DNA from: Spirulina major PCC 6313
GTDB taxonomy: Bacteria; Cyanobacteriota; Cyanobacteriia; Cyanobacteriales; Spirulinaceae
Assembly: GCF_001890765.1 (NCBI RefSeq)
Contig: NZ_KV878783.1
Location: 497,028 to 561,027, forward strand
Direction of reading: 5' to 3'
DNA: 64,000 nt
The notes under the pieces are model-generated. The model saw nothing but the letters and a program-made list of their open reading frames with translations, ran no database searches and was not told the origin of the DNA. Positions 8,271 to 18,087 of this stretch are shown here, piece by piece. Both the position numbers and the translations under genes were made by a program. The first letter of the stretch is position 1, and every line of letters starts with the position of its first letter.

Positions 8271-8708
8271 ATGCGTTTTCGTGCCCGCCGTGACCCTGAA
8301 ATCCCCACCATTGACCTCACCCCGATGCTCAATGTGATGATGGCGGTGTTGGCGTTTTTTGTGGCGATCGCGATGACCTTGGGGGATAGTCCGGCGGGGG
8401 TGGAGGTGACTTTACCCGATACCGAGGCCGATCGCCCGGTTGAACCGAACAGCGATCGCACCCTGATTATCTCCCTCGACACCGCCGACCAAGCCACCGT
8501 CAACGGCCAACCCCTCACCCCCGCCGCCACCATTGCCACCGTCGCCCAATACCTCACCGCCCAACCGGACGATGCTGTAGTGCTCCTCGCCGCCCCCACC
8601 GTCGCCTATGACGACGTGATCCGCTGGTTAGTGGTGCTGCGGGAACAGGGGGGCGATCGCGTCACCCTCGGCATCCCATCCCCACCTACGCCATCAAACG
8701 ATCGCTAG
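8271..8708 (+). CDS. second ExbD-like protein with Asn replacing the membrane Asp
   Basis: 145 residues starting M-R-F-R-A-R-R-D-P-E. The membrane segment reads IDLTPMLNVMMAVLAFFVA: aligned with its neighbour (LVPMLDVLMSV), the conserved proton-pathway aspartate is asparagine. The periplasmic domain otherwise keeps the ExbD shape (TLIISLDTADQATVNGQPL...). The ATG at 8271 is chosen because it aligns with the upstream gene's start; the frame is open further upstream. Spacing of 13 bases implies cotranscription. The Asn change suggests a subunit that cannot conduct protons alone; this is inference. Confidence 0.85.
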   Translation: MRFRARRDPEIPTIDLTPMLNVMMAVLAFFVAIAMTLGDSPAGVEVTLPDTEADRPVEPNSDRTLIISLDTADQATVNGQPLTPAATIATVAQYLTAQPDDAVVLLAAPTVAYDDVIRWLVVLREQGGDRVTLGIPSPPTPSNDR

Positions 8709-8735
8709 AGGAGCAAAACGGAGTTTGGGTCAACC

Positions 8736-11700
8736 TCAGCGGCACGGCGGTTCATGGGTGGGAACCGTGAAATAAAAGGTGCTGCCCTGGCCCACCACAC
8801 TCTCAACCCAAATTTGGCCGCCGTGTTGTTCGATAATCTGCTGACAGATCGCCAACCCTAACCCGGTTCCTCCCTTTTGGCGGGAGTCAGAGCCATCCAC
8901 TTGGCGGAACCGTTCAAAAATATGGGTAAACTGCTCCTCTGGAATGCCCCGGCCGTGATCTTGAATGCTGATTTCTACCATCGAGGCGGCGTTGAGGTGT
9001 CCCGTCAGGGTAATCGTGCTCTCCGGAGGTGAAAATTTCACCGCGTTGCTGATCAGGTTGGTGAGCACTTGGGCTAGGTAGTCCGGATCACCCCAGAGGG
9101 TGAGATCCGCCGGCGGGGAATTGACCTCAAAGCGGAGGTTTTGGGCGTTGGCGAGGCCCTGCATGGCGGCGATCGCATCCTGTAACAACTGCGCCACCGA
9201 ATAGTTAACCATCATCAACGTAGACTGACCCGCCTCCAACCGTTGCAAATCCAGAATGTCATTCACCAACCGACAGAGACGCTCCGTATTGGCCACGGCA
9301 ATATCCAGCATCCGTTCCCCTTGGGCGGTAAGTTGCCCCAGTTTGCCTGTGAGGATCAGCTTTAACGCAGCTTGGAGAGAGGTCATTGGGGTGCGAAGTT
9401 CATGGCTAATCACTGAAATTAGCTCATCTTTCATTTGCTCCATCTGTTTGCGATCGCTAATATCCATGTGAGTCCCGGTCATCCGCAGAGGTCTCCCCGC
9501 CTCATCCCAGTCAAACACCTTGCCATGGGACGCAATCCACACCCAATGCCCCAACCGATGGCGCATCCGAAACTCTGCCTGATACACCGTCGTTTGGCCC
9601 GTAATATGGCGCTCTAGTTGAGTCTGCACCTGGGGCAAATCATCCGGGTGAACCAGGTTATGCCAGGCCTGCCAATCCGTAAATTGATTCTGAAGAGGAT
9701 AGCCCAGCATGTTCCAATACTGGGCATTATGCACCACCTGTTGACGGCCATAGTCAAAATCCCACAGCCCCAAATTACTGCCCTCTAGGGCCAATTGCAG
9801 ACGCTCTTCACTGCGTTGCCGTTGGTCTTCTGCTTGGAGCCGCTCCAACTCCGCCCCGGCTCGCGTTGCAAACAGTTGCAAGATCAAGAGGGGTAAGTCT
9901 TGCTGCACCATCGGCTGGGTATCCATGATGGCTAAATACCCAAACATTTGACCCTGGGAGTTTTTCAGGGGAACCCCAGCATAACTTTGGATCTGCTCGG
10001 TCTGGAGATAATGATCGTGGGGAAACTGCTCTTGCAGATGGTCTGGGTAAAAAGACACGTTTTCCTCTTGGAACAGTGTTTCACAGGGTGTTCCGACCAG
10101 GTCGTAGTCAAAATTGTCTTGGAAGTCATTCTGGGCAAACAGGGCGAGGGTGCGGGCACGGGTCGGGGGATGATCGAGGCTGACCGCCACAAACGCATAG
10201 CTAACATTGAGCACGGTGGCCAGGTGCTTCACGAGGGAACGAAAGAAGGCAGTGCCAAGTTTGGCGGCGGTATTTTTGAGCAGGACTTGGATGGCGGCTT
10301 CGGTGAATTTGCGGGTGCTGATGTCTTCGGCAATGCCGGTAATCCGGTAGACTTCACCGGCAGCATTTTCAATCGGGAAGGCGCGATCGCGAATCCAGCG
10401 CACCTCACCATCGGGCCGAATGATCCGATATTCCAGTTCGCTGGGCCCCTTTGCTTGGTGCGCAAGAAACGCATCCATGGCGGCGCGATCGTCGGGATGA
10501 ATGGCCTCTAGATAGTCACGGGAATTGCGATAGAGTTCAGCACAGGATCGCCCCCAAATCGAGGCATAGGGCGGCGAAATATAGAGGACTTGCTTCATCT
10601 CTGGATCAACCATCCAAAACACCGATTGAATATTTTCCGCCAATTGACGAAAGCGGGATTCACTTTCACTCAAGGCCAATTCCGTGCGCATCCGCTGCAT
10701 GGCATTGGCAAAAATTTCCCCCACCAAGCGCAACAGCAGCACATCTTCTTCTTGCCAGCAGCGGGGCTGTTCAATGGAGTCAAACCCCACAAACCCCATT
10801 AAGTCCCCATTGGCCACCATCGGCACCAAGATCAAGGCGTGAATCTGTTGGCTTTGCCAGTAGTCCTGCTCTAGGGTCGCCTCTGGGGGGAGATCGGCAA
10901 CGGCAGGGATGGAGAGGACTTCGAGGTTAACCAGGTTGTTCAGTAACCAGGGCAACTCGTTAATATTCAGCGTTGTACAGATGGGCCGACCGTATGAAAT
11001 CACCGGGTTTTGCCATACGTGAGTGTGGTTTAAAATTTCGTTGTTAATGAGGCAAACATAGCTGCGATCGACGTTCGTAAATTTTCCGATTTTGCCGAGG
11101 GCACTTTCGATTTCAGGATCAATGTCCGCCCAATCGAGATTGATAAATTGGGTGGAAATGCTGGTGATCAATTGTTCTAAGGTAAAGCGATTACTGAGGC
11201 GATGCTCGACCTGTTTTTGACGGGTTATATCCAAAGCAGTGCCAAACAGCCGCACCACTTGGCCGTAAAGACTAACGACGGGTTGTCCCCGCACGAGTAG
11301 ATAGCGAATGTCTTGGTCGGGGCGGATGATGCGGTATTCCAGTTCATAGGCTTGGCCAGTTTGGATCGCGGTTTGCATGGCGGTTTCGACGCGATCGCGA
11401 TCATCGGGGTGGATGAATTCCCGGTACTGATCGCGGAGGACAAAGGCGGAGGATTGCAGGGTGTTCGTGGGGGTGGGTTCATCGTCCGGATTGATGCCAA
11501 AAATGTGAAAGAGTTGGCGCGACCAGGTGATGCGACCGGTGATTAAGTCGAGTTCCCAATCGCCAACATTGGCGAGGTCTTGGGCGGCTTCAAGGCGTTG
11601 TTGGCTTTCTTGCTGGATCAATTCGGCTTCTTTTTGCTGGGTAATGTCACGGGCGATCGCATAGATCACCTGATCATCCTGATTAGCAATGGAATTCCAC

Positions 11701-12518
11701 GCCAGCCAACGATAGGTCCCATCACGACACCGGTAGCGATTTTGAAACGACCAGAGGCCCTGTCCCTGGGCCAGTTGAGCGGCGGCTTGCTGGGTCGAGG
11801 CTTGGTCATCCGGATGCACAAGGTCAAGATAGGGTTGATTGAGGAGTTCATCGGCCGGATAGCCCGTGAGGGCCAGCCAGGCCGGATTGATCTGTTTAAA
11901 GTACCCGTCAAACCCGGCGATACAACAGGGATCAGCAGACTGGGTAAAGAAATGATCGCTAAATGAGGTGGGGTCTGTGGGGCAGTCTGGCAGGGTATAG
12001 ATTTGGGACAGGCGCAGGGTGATGGCCTGGGTGGCAAGGTGTAGGAGGGTGAGACAGTCTTCGCTCCAGGGGTATTCCGTGGGCGCAGGGGTGGGGGAAT
12101 GATCCCAGGGGCGCTGGAGGCGATCGCATCGCAGATACCCCAAGCATTGCTCTTGCATGACGAGGGGTAAGATGAGACTCGCTTGCTGGTGTGGATCTTG
12201 GAAACTCAGCGGGAACTTTTGGAGGCTGGCTAATGTCAACGGTAGGGGGGATGTGTCCCAATGGTGGGTTTGATAGGGTTCAGGCCAGGCCGCTACAGAT
12301 TCATGGGGAGCGGGGAGGGCGATCGCCGCTGTTGTCGCCCATTGAGACTGGAGGTGAAAGAGAAGAGGTTGAGCCGCTTCACCTTGCCATTCAAACCAGC
12401 AAACCCGGTCAACGTCAGCAATCTTGCCAATGAGCATTAAGATTTCGTCTAAACAATCATCAACATTGCTGCGAGTTAAAAGTAATTGTTGAATCTCAAG
12501 TAATGCATTAAGAGCCAT
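8736..12518 (-). CDS. multi-PAS/GAF sensor histidine kinase
   Basis: About 1260 residues with no obvious membrane segment. Approximate order: GAF-like (1-175), PAS with GYPADELLNQPYLDLVHPDD (190-300), PAS (315-435), GAF (445-610), PAS (625-745), GAF (755-910), PAS (920-1030), HisKA with the phospho-accepting His in SVISHELRTPMTS (about 1038), and a HATPase domain with N box NLISNAVKFSPP, DHGRGIP and [10 protein letters not shown]. The PAS-associated 'GTALDIT' / 'GIAEDIS' ends are clear. There is no receiver, so a separate response regulator is expected. The only upstream extension uses a TTG, so the ATG at 12518 is preferred. It is divergent from the VWA gene. Confidence 0.9.
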   Translation of the reverse strand: MALNALLEIQQLLLTRSNVDDCLDEILMLIGKIADVDRVCWFEWQGEAAQPLLFHLQSQWATTAAIALPAPHESVAAWPEPYQTHHWDTSPLPLTLASLQKFPLSFQDPHQQASLILPLVMQEQCLGYLRCDRLQRPWDHSPTPAPTEYPWSEDCLTLLHLATQAITLRLSQIYTLPDCPTDPTSFSDHFFTQSADPCCIAGFDGYFKQINPAWLALTGYPADELLNQPYLDLVHPDDQASTQQAAAQLAQGQGLWSFQNRYRCRDGTYRWLAWNSIANQDDQVIYAIARDITQQKEAELIQQESQQRLEAAQDLANVGDWELDLITGRITWSRQLFHIFGINPDDEPTPTNTLQSSAFVLRDQYREFIHPDDRDRVETAMQTAIQTGQAYELEYRIIRPDQDIRYLLVRGQPVVSLYGQVVRLFGTALDITRQKQVEHRLSNRFTLEQLITSISTQFINLDWADIDPEIESALGKIGKFTNVDRSYVCLINNEILNHTHVWQNPVISYGRPICTTLNINELPWLLNNLVNLEVLSIPAVADLPPEATLEQDYWQSQQIHALILVPMVANGDLMGFVGFDSIEQPRCWQEEDVLLLRLVGEIFANAMQRMRTELALSESESRFRQLAENIQSVFWMVDPEMKQVLYISPPYASIWGRSCAELYRNSRDYLEAIHPDDRAAMDAFLAHQAKGPSELEYRIIRPDGEVRWIRDRAFPIENAAGEVYRITGIAEDISTRKFTEAAIQVLLKNTAAKLGTAFFRSLVKHLATVLNVSYAFVAVSLDHPPTRARTLALFAQNDFQDNFDYDLVGTPCETLFQEENVSFYPDHLQEQFPHDHYLQTEQIQSYAGVPLKNSQGQMFGYLAIMDTQPMVQQDLPLLILQLFATRAGAELERLQAEDQRQRSEERLQLALEGSNLGLWDFDYGRQQVVHNAQYWNMLGYPLQNQFTDWQAWHNLVHPDDLPQVQTQLERHITGQTTVYQAEFRMRHRLGHWVWIASHGKVFDWDEAGRPLRMTGTHMDISDRKQMEQMKDELISVISHELRTPMTSLQAALKLILTGKLGQLTAQGERMLDIAVANTERLCRLVNDILDLQRLEAGQSTLMMVNYSVAQLLQDAIAAMQGLANAQNLRFEVNSPPADLTLWGDPDYLAQVLTNLISNAVKFSPPESTITLTGHLNAASMVEISIQDHGRGIPEEQFTHIFERFRQVDGSDSRQKGGTGLGLAICQQIIEQHGGQIWVESVVGQGSTFYFTVPTHEPPCR

Positions 12519-12714
12519 GGTGATGGGCACAGGAGAATAGAGTAGCCCTACTTCCCATTGTAGGTCTAGCGTTTTGGGCAATGATGAAGCTTTGATAATG
12601 TCTCCCCAGAATTGTCTGAATTTTCGGAGAAGCTGCGGCGTTTCTGGCGACTGTCCGAAATTTCAAAAAGCGATCGCGTATCCTGAAAAAATACTGATCT
12701 CCTTGCGTTGACTC

Positions 12715-13956
12715 ATGAAAGTTGGATTACAACCGCTCCTTAATGATTCCCACGTTGATGCTCATCAAGCGAGTAGCCAACGGCAACTCTCTATTGCTTT
12801 AGCTGCGATCGCGGAACACCGGGACAATGCCATTCCCTTAAATCTCTGTCTTGTCCTTGATCATAGCGGTTCAATGAATGGTGCACCCCTCAAAACCGTC
12901 AAGAAAGCGGCCCTGGAGTTGGTGGATCGCCTCAAACCGAGCGATCGCCTCGCCATCGTTGCCTTTGATCACAAAGCCAAAATTCTCGTGCCCAATCAAG
13001 CCGTTGAAGACCTAGACACGATTAAAACCTGTCTGGAACGTCTCAGCCCTGCAGGGGGAACCGCCATCGATGAAGGGATGAAACTCGGCATCGAAGAAGC
13101 CGCCAAAGGGAAACAAGACCGAGCCTCCCAGATTTTTCTCCTCACCGATGGTGAAAACGAGCACGGCGATAACGATCGCTGCCTCAAACTCGCCAAACTC
13201 GCCTCGGACTACACCATTACCCTCAATACCCTCGGATTCGGGGCCCATTGGAACCAAGACGTACTCGAACAGATTGCGGATACTGCCGGGGGAACGATGG
13301 TCTATATCGAAAGCCCAGAGCAGGCCGGGGAAGAGTTCAACCGTCTGTTTAAGCGGGCCCAGTCCGTGGGGTTGACCAATGCCTCGTTAATCTTAGAACT
13401 CGCCCCCGGTGTCCGCCTCGCGGAGTTGAAACCCATTGCCCAGGTTGCGCCGGAAACGGTGGAATTAATCGTGGAGCAGGATGACGCGCAAACCTACCGG
13501 GTGCGGTTGGGGGATTTGATGACGGCAGAGCGGATTGTGTTGGCGAATTTGTATATCAGTCAGTTGCCCCCTGGTAGTCAGGCGATCGCCTCGGTGCAGG
13601 TGCAGTACGACGACCCCACCACCGGCCAAGCAGCCCAACTCTCCGAGCGGGTTCCGGTCTATGCCGAAGTGCAAGACACCTACGCCGCCCAGCCTAACGA
13701 CACCGTTCAAAAGTCAATTTTGGCTCTGGCAAAATATCGTCAAACCCAAATTGCCGAAACCAAGCTGCAACAGGGCGATCGCGCAGCGGCGGCCACCATG
13801 CTCCAAACTGCGGCCAAAACCGCATTGCAACTAGGCGATCAAAATGCGGCCACGGTCTTGCAAAAAAGTGCCACCTGTTTGCAGTCGGGAGCGGAACTAT
13901 CAGAAAGCGATCGCAAGAAAACCCGGATTGTCTCCAAAACGGTTTTACAGGAATAA
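12715..13956 (+). CDS. von Willebrand factor A (VWA) domain protein
   Basis: 413 residues. The VWA domain (about 40-220) has a full metal-ion-dependent adhesion site: LVLDHSGSMNG (D-x-S-x-S), a downstream Thr in GGTAIDEG, and the Asp in LLTDGENEHGD. A beta-rich middle part and an Ala/Gln-rich helical C-terminus follow. There is no signal peptide, so it is probably cytoplasmic. Such proteins are common in cyanobacteria, often in a clan with FHA and phosphatase genes, but their role is not defined. Start ATG at 12715; divergent from the kinase. Confidence 0.85.
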   Translation: MKVGLQPLLNDSHVDAHQASSQRQLSIALAAIAEHRDNAIPLNLCLVLDHSGSMNGAPLKTVKKAALELVDRLKPSDRLAIVAFDHKAKILVPNQAVEDLDTIKTCLERLSPAGGTAIDEGMKLGIEEAAKGKQDRASQIFLLTDGENEHGDNDRCLKLAKLASDYTITLNTLGFGAHWNQDVLEQIADTAGGTMVYIESPEQAGEEFNRLFKRAQSVGLTNASLILELAPGVRLAELKPIAQVAPETVELIVEQDDAQTYRVRLGDLMTAERIVLANLYISQLPPGSQAIASVQVQYDDPTTGQAAQLSERVPVYAEVQDTYAAQPNDTVQKSILALAKYRQTQIAETKLQQGDRAAAATMLQTAAKTALQLGDQNAATVLQKSATCLQSGAELSESDRKKTRIVSKTVLQE

Positions 13957-14210
13957 TGCCCACGGGATTGTTGTCGCCGCCGGGGGAGACTCTCGCCCTC
14001 GGAATGTTGCCGGGTTAAGATTGTCGGGCTGCTCTGGGGGGTGTGAGCCTAGGGGGCGAATCTGTGCGATCGTAGCCCAGCATACAATACAAGCGATCCC
14101 CGAAGGGTACTATCAGAATTTAACGTCATCATGAGTCAACCTTTACATTCACACTGTAAATTACATTCAGATTGTTAAGTTTTGAGGTCACGTCTCAACC
14201 TTCCGTAGGT

Positions 14211-16055
14211 ATGGAAATGGAACACGCCGCCCTAATTTTTGTCATCCAAGACCACCTAGATGACCTTTGTACTCTTTCTCAGGTTTTGCAAGCTGGCGGA
14301 TATCGCGTTTTGATTGCAAGTGATGGGGAGAGTGCCTTTGAAAAATTGGCCAATGTCGTTCCGGATTTAATTTTGGTCGATCGGGCGATCGCCGCTTCCC
14401 CAGGGGTCGAGATTTGTCAGATGTTGACTCGCAACGTCAACACCTTGGACATTCCGGTTTTGTTGCTCATGGCCCCAGATGATGTGAATGAGCAAGGGTT
14501 ACCGGCGGAAGTGGTGGACGTGATCACCAAGCCCTATCATCCAAACACTGTCCTCAATCGGATCAAACTGCATTTACAATTGCGATCGCTCAATCTCACC
14601 CTCCAGGCCCAACACCAACAACTGAGCCAAGAAATCACCGCCCGTCGCCTGATCGAAGCCGACCTCCAAAAACTGAATAACAACCTTGAAACCCACATCC
14701 ACGAGCGCACCGAAACCCTCCATCAAGCCCTCCACCGCCTCAAAGAACAGGACGAAGAACTGCGCTACAAAGCCTATCATGATGACCTCACCGGCTTGCA
14801 TAATCGCAACGGTCTGATTCAATACCTTGATCAATGTCTCGCCCATCAGCAGCCGAAAACTGTCTTTTTCCTCGACCTCGATCGCTTCAAACGGATCAAT
14901 GATCGCTTTGGCTATGGCGTGGGGGATATCCTCTTGCAAGGTGTGGCCGAACGGCTGCAATCGTTCATCGGCACAAATGCGATCGTAGGTCGGTTGGGCG
15001 GGGATGAATTTTTGGTCGTGACTGATGTACAACCCCACCACGGCAAAGCGATCGCCCAACAACTGATCGAACACCTCCGATTTCCCTTCCAACTGATGCA
15101 AGGGTCGCTCCAAATTGGCACCTGCATCGGCATTATCCCTGACACCCTCTCCTACAGAAACGCCACAGAGATTCTCCGCGATGCAGACATTGCCCTCCAT
15201 CAAGCCAAACGCATCGGCACGAATATCATCATGCCCTTGACCCCCCAGATGCAAGAGGCAGCCATGGCCCGCATCACCCTCGAAGACGACATTCGCGCCG
15301 GGATCGAGCAGGATCAATTCATGCTCCACTATCAGCCCCTCATCTCCCTCAAAAGTCGTCAAATCATTGGGTTTGAAGCCCTGATCCGTTGGAATCATCC
15401 CACCCGTGGCTTCATTCCCCCCAGTCAGTTCATCCCCCTCGCTGAAGAAACCGGACTCATCCAGGCTCTTGATTTTTGGGTGCTGAAAGCGGTGGCGCGT
15501 CAATGGCACGCCTGGCAATATCAAGGCATTGACCTCAACACGATTACGATTAATGTCAACCTAGCCACCATTCACTTCCAACAGCGCGACTTTTTGCGGC
15601 AACTGGATACTCTGTTATCCCATATCAACGTGCCGCCCCGTGCCCTCAAATTAGAAATTACGGAAAGTTTATTTCTTGACTCGTCTTCTCTGACTCTTTA
15701 CGCCTTGGAACATCTCACCCGGAAAGGTTATTTTCTCTGCATTGATGACTTTGGGACGGGCTATTCGTCCCTCAGTCGTCTTCATACCTTTCCGATCCAA
15801 GGATTGAAAATTGATCGGTCTTTTGTCAGTGCGATGAGTGAAGATTCCAGTGCGATTGTGCAGACGATTATTGCCTTAGCCCATCATTTGAATTTGAATG
15901 TGGTGGCGGAGGGGATTGAGACCGCTGAACAGGGGGATCAACTCCAGCGGCTAGGCTGTGATGTGGGGCAGGGCTTTTGGTTCGCTCGCCCGTTGCCGCC
16001 TGCGATCGCGACCCAACATCTCAGCACCAACGACCCCCTACGGATGTGTAGTTAA
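14211..16055 (+). CDS. response regulator with GGDEF and EAL domains
   Basis: About 614 residues: receiver (about 1-125, candidate phospho-Asp in LILVDRAI), coiled coil (about 125-190), GGDEF domain with intact RLGGDEFLV (about residue 263) and EAL domain with GFEALIRWNHP (about 387), DDFGTGYSSLSRL and KIDRSFV. Both catalytic motifs look intact, so it could both make and break c-di-GMP. The receiver suggests control by a histidine kinase, but none is directly adjacent on this strand. ATG at 14211 is chosen over an upstream TTG; an ATG two codons later (14217) is equally possible. Confidence 0.92.
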   Translation: MEMEHAALIFVIQDHLDDLCTLSQVLQAGGYRVLIASDGESAFEKLANVVPDLILVDRAIAASPGVEICQMLTRNVNTLDIPVLLLMAPDDVNEQGLPAEVVDVITKPYHPNTVLNRIKLHLQLRSLNLTLQAQHQQLSQEITARRLIEADLQKLNNNLETHIHERTETLHQALHRLKEQDEELRYKAYHDDLTGLHNRNGLIQYLDQCLAHQQPKTVFFLDLDRFKRINDRFGYGVGDILLQGVAERLQSFIGTNAIVGRLGGDEFLVVTDVQPHHGKAIAQQLIEHLRFPFQLMQGSLQIGTCIGIIPDTLSYRNATEILRDADIALHQAKRIGTNIIMPLTPQMQEAAMARITLEDDIRAGIEQDQFMLHYQPLISLKSRQIIGFEALIRWNHPTRGFIPPSQFIPLAEETGLIQALDFWVLKAVARQWHAWQYQGIDLNTITINVNLATIHFQQRDFLRQLDTLLSHINVPPRALKLEITESLFLDSSSLTLYALEHLTRKGYFLCIDDFGTGYSSLSRLHTFPIQGLKIDRSFVSAMSEDSSAIVQTIIALAHHLNLNVVAEGIETAEQGDQLQRLGCDVGQGFWFARPLPPAIATQHLSTNDPLRMCS

Positions 16056-16068
16056 GGGTGGATTATCC

Positions 16069-16968
16069 CTAGGCTTGAAAGAGAAGGGCGATCCCGGCGA
16101 TCGCAATCCCCACTCCCAGCACCGATCGTGGGGTAATGGTTTCACCCCAGAGGGCCGCCAGGGGTAAGACAAAGAGGGGACTGGTGGCGAGGAGGGTTTG
16201 GGCTGTGCCCGTGGCGGTGTATTTCAGGGCGATCTGTTGGAGCCAAATGGCGAGATAGGTTCCCCCAACGGCTGCGATCACGATCGCGGCTCCTATCCGG
16301 CGGGTCAGGGTCGGCAGGGTGTTGCGGATCTGTGCCCTCCGACCAAGGAGCAACAGCAGTACAATCACCTCACCGCCCCCCAGTCGGATCACGGTACTCC
16401 ACAGCGGCGGCATCGCGGAATCCACCAACGCCGCCCGTGACATCACCGCCCCCGTTGCCTGGGCGAATTCGGCGAGTAACCCCCACAGCAGGCCCTGTTT
16501 TAACGGTGCGATCGCTGTCTCTATGGTCGGCGTGCGTTCACTAATTACCCAGGCCACGCCGAGTAAGGTGAGGGCAATCCCCGCCCATGACCCTAGGGTG
16601 AGGGTTTCGCCCAAGGTTCCCCAGGCGAGGATCGCCGAGAGGGGCGGGGCGAGGGTTTCCAGCAAGAGGGCGCGGCGGGCCCCCAAGGTGCGGAGGGCGT
16701 TGAGGTAGGCGGTGTCACCGAGGCCAATACCGATCATGCCACTGAGGGCGAGGAGCCACACCACCGAGGGCGCAACATCGGGCAGGGGCGATCGCCCCAG
16801 AATCAGCGTCAGGAGAATCAGGGTAATGGCGATCGCGCCCTTGCTGAAATTCAACACCAGCGCCGGAATTCGCTGCCCCATCCGCCCATAGATCACCGAT
16901 GCGATCGCCCAGAGCAACGCCCCCCCCAACGCCGCCAATTCCCCCTGAACTGCTGTTAATTGCACCAT
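16069..16968 (-). CDS. DMT-superfamily (EamA) transporter
   Basis: About 299 residues made of ten hydrophobic helices in two EamA repeats, with the first helix in GELAALGGALLWAIASVIYG. The start at 16968 has a GGAG upstream. Longer starts would run through the psaFJ terminator hairpin at 17035-17073, which argues against them. The substrate (amino acids, metabolites or drugs in relatives) cannot be predicted. Its 3' end is 13 bases from the convergent GGDEF-EAL gene. Confidence 0.88.
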   Translation of the reverse strand: MVQLTAVQGELAALGGALLWAIASVIYGRMGQRIPALVLNFSKGAIAITLILLTLILGRSPLPDVAPSVVWLLALSGMIGIGLGDTAYLNALRTLGARRALLLETLAPPLSAILAWGTLGETLTLGSWAGIALTLLGVAWVISERTPTIETAIAPLKQGLLWGLLAEFAQATGAVMSRAALVDSAMPPLWSTVIRLGGGEVIVLLLLLGRRAQIRNTLPTLTRRIGAAIVIAAVGGTYLAIWLQQIALKYTATGTAQTLLATSPLFVLPLAALWGETITPRSVLGVGIAIAGIALLFQA

Positions 16969-17034
16969 ATCTCCATAGTTTGCCAAACCCTGGTCGGGTT
17001 GATTCGCTCTGAGCTTGAGTCCCGAACACCAACC

Positions 17035-17073
17035 CACAAAAAACCCGCAATTCATGAGGATGAATTGCGAGTT
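17035..17073 (-). terminator. intrinsic terminator of psaF-psaJ
   Basis: On the minus strand a 14-bp stem (17060-17073 with 17042-17055, one G-T pair) with a short loop is followed by TTTTTT, about 60 bases after the psaJ stop. Confidence 0.8.
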
Positions 17074-17130
17074 TGCAACACCATTCAAGCATTCAATTTA
17101 ATGATGTTGTCGGTGTGACAAGGTGTTTCC

Positions 17131-17250
17131 CTACTGGAGAGGGTGAAACAACAAATCAGGATAAAAACGATTGATTTCAATCAGCAAGCCTGCTGTGAAG
17201 GTCAATAGCGCCATGATTAGCACGGGCGCAGTCGAAAGAAATTTTGCCAT
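17131..17250 (-). CDS. psaJ: photosystem I subunit IX (PsaJ)
   Basis: A 39-residue gene. Reading the minus strand from ATG at 17250 gives [18 protein letters not shown], then [21 protein letters not shown] and a TAG stop. One transmembrane helix and the conserved [14 protein letters not shown] tail identify PsaJ. PsaJ is a membrane subunit at the edge of photosystem I that holds PsaF and binds chlorophyll. It follows psaF on the same strand with 57 bases between, the usual cyanobacterial psaFJ operon, and is followed by a strong terminator. GAGAA occurs upstream of the ATG as a weak Shine-Dalgarno. Confidence 0.97.
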   Translation of the reverse strand: MAKFLSTAPVLIMALLTFTAGLLIEINRFYPDLLFHPLQ

Positions 17251-17307
17251 GACGGTTCTCCCAATATGTATCTATGCAAACAAACTTCAACGGCTCAATT
17301 CCCATCC

Positions 17308-17802
17308 CTAGCGGGGGGAAATGGGGACATCGCTGTCCGCTACCGCCATTTTGCCGGAGGTTAATTCACCAAACGCCGCCAGGGGCCAAGCGAAACCGCC
17401 CAACATGAGTTTGAAGGCGAGAGGTACATCGATGATAATTTCTTTCATCTCTGCATCTTTATCGTCACGAATGGCGATCAGATAGGCACGACCCACCCAA
17501 CCAATCCAACCCGCAGCATAGAGAAACATTAAACCGGGAATGGTGAAGTCACCCACGTGATCCCAACGACCATCCACAATTAAGTGAGGATAGCCTTCCG
17601 GGCCACAGAGGGCTTCGGAATAACGCTCGGCACGTTTTTGACCGGATTGAGGATCGGCGGTGGTATTCAAAAAGGATTTTGATTTTTGAAGATACGCAGC
17701 CGATTCGCTACAGGGGACGAGGCCATAGTCATCTGCTGAAGCGGCGGGGGCAAAGTTAAGCCACAACGTCGCAACCAAGATTAAAGCCAACAACTTCCGC
17801 AT
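17308..17802 (-). CDS. psaF: photosystem I reaction centre subunit III (PsaF)
   Basis: 164 residues, the normal size. The first 23 residues form a Sec signal peptide ending A-S-A before DDYGLVPC. The luminal part has two Cys (PCSES and ALCGPEG), and a membrane segment follows ([23 protein letters not shown]). PsaF is part of the luminal face of photosystem I near the plastocyanin/cytochrome c6 docking site, although in cyanobacteria it is not strictly needed for donor binding. It is cotranscribed with psaJ. Confidence 0.97.
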   Translation of the reverse strand: MRKLLALILVATLWLNFAPAASADDYGLVPCSESAAYLQKSKSFLNTTADPQSGQKRAERYSEALCGPEGYPHLIVDGRWDHVGDFTIPGLMFLYAAGWIGWVGRAYLIAIRDDKDAEMKEIIIDVPLAFKLMLGGFAWPLAAFGELTSGKMAVADSDVPISPR

Positions 17803-18087
17803 AGAAATGTTACCTTTTGTTACGAAATACTACAAAGTATGTACCGTTGATTCAAAAAATCAGGTGTACAATCGATGCAATCTTACTCTGAGGCGTTAAC
17901 CCAGTAAAGATTACGTTACGAAATGTGATGCAGCGTCTTGGAATTCCCATATTTACTGGGGAAGTGTCCTGATCTGGCGCGGCTCAGAATAGGCTCGCCG
18001 TCGAGATGATTCATTATTTAGAATGCGGGAGAATGTGGGGATTCGTGTTGACGCGATAATGTTGTCCTGAATGATCTTGGGTGGGCT

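Noticed and set aside
10451-10930. Long open frames antisense to the multi-PAS kinase and other large genes
   Set aside because: GC-rich codon-bias shadows of well-supported genes, without ribosome binding sites or recognisable domains.
16069-17088. Longer start for the DMT transporter at 17088
   Set aside because: It would place the N-terminus across the psaFJ terminator hairpin; the ATG at 16968 has a Shine-Dalgarno and matches the family start.
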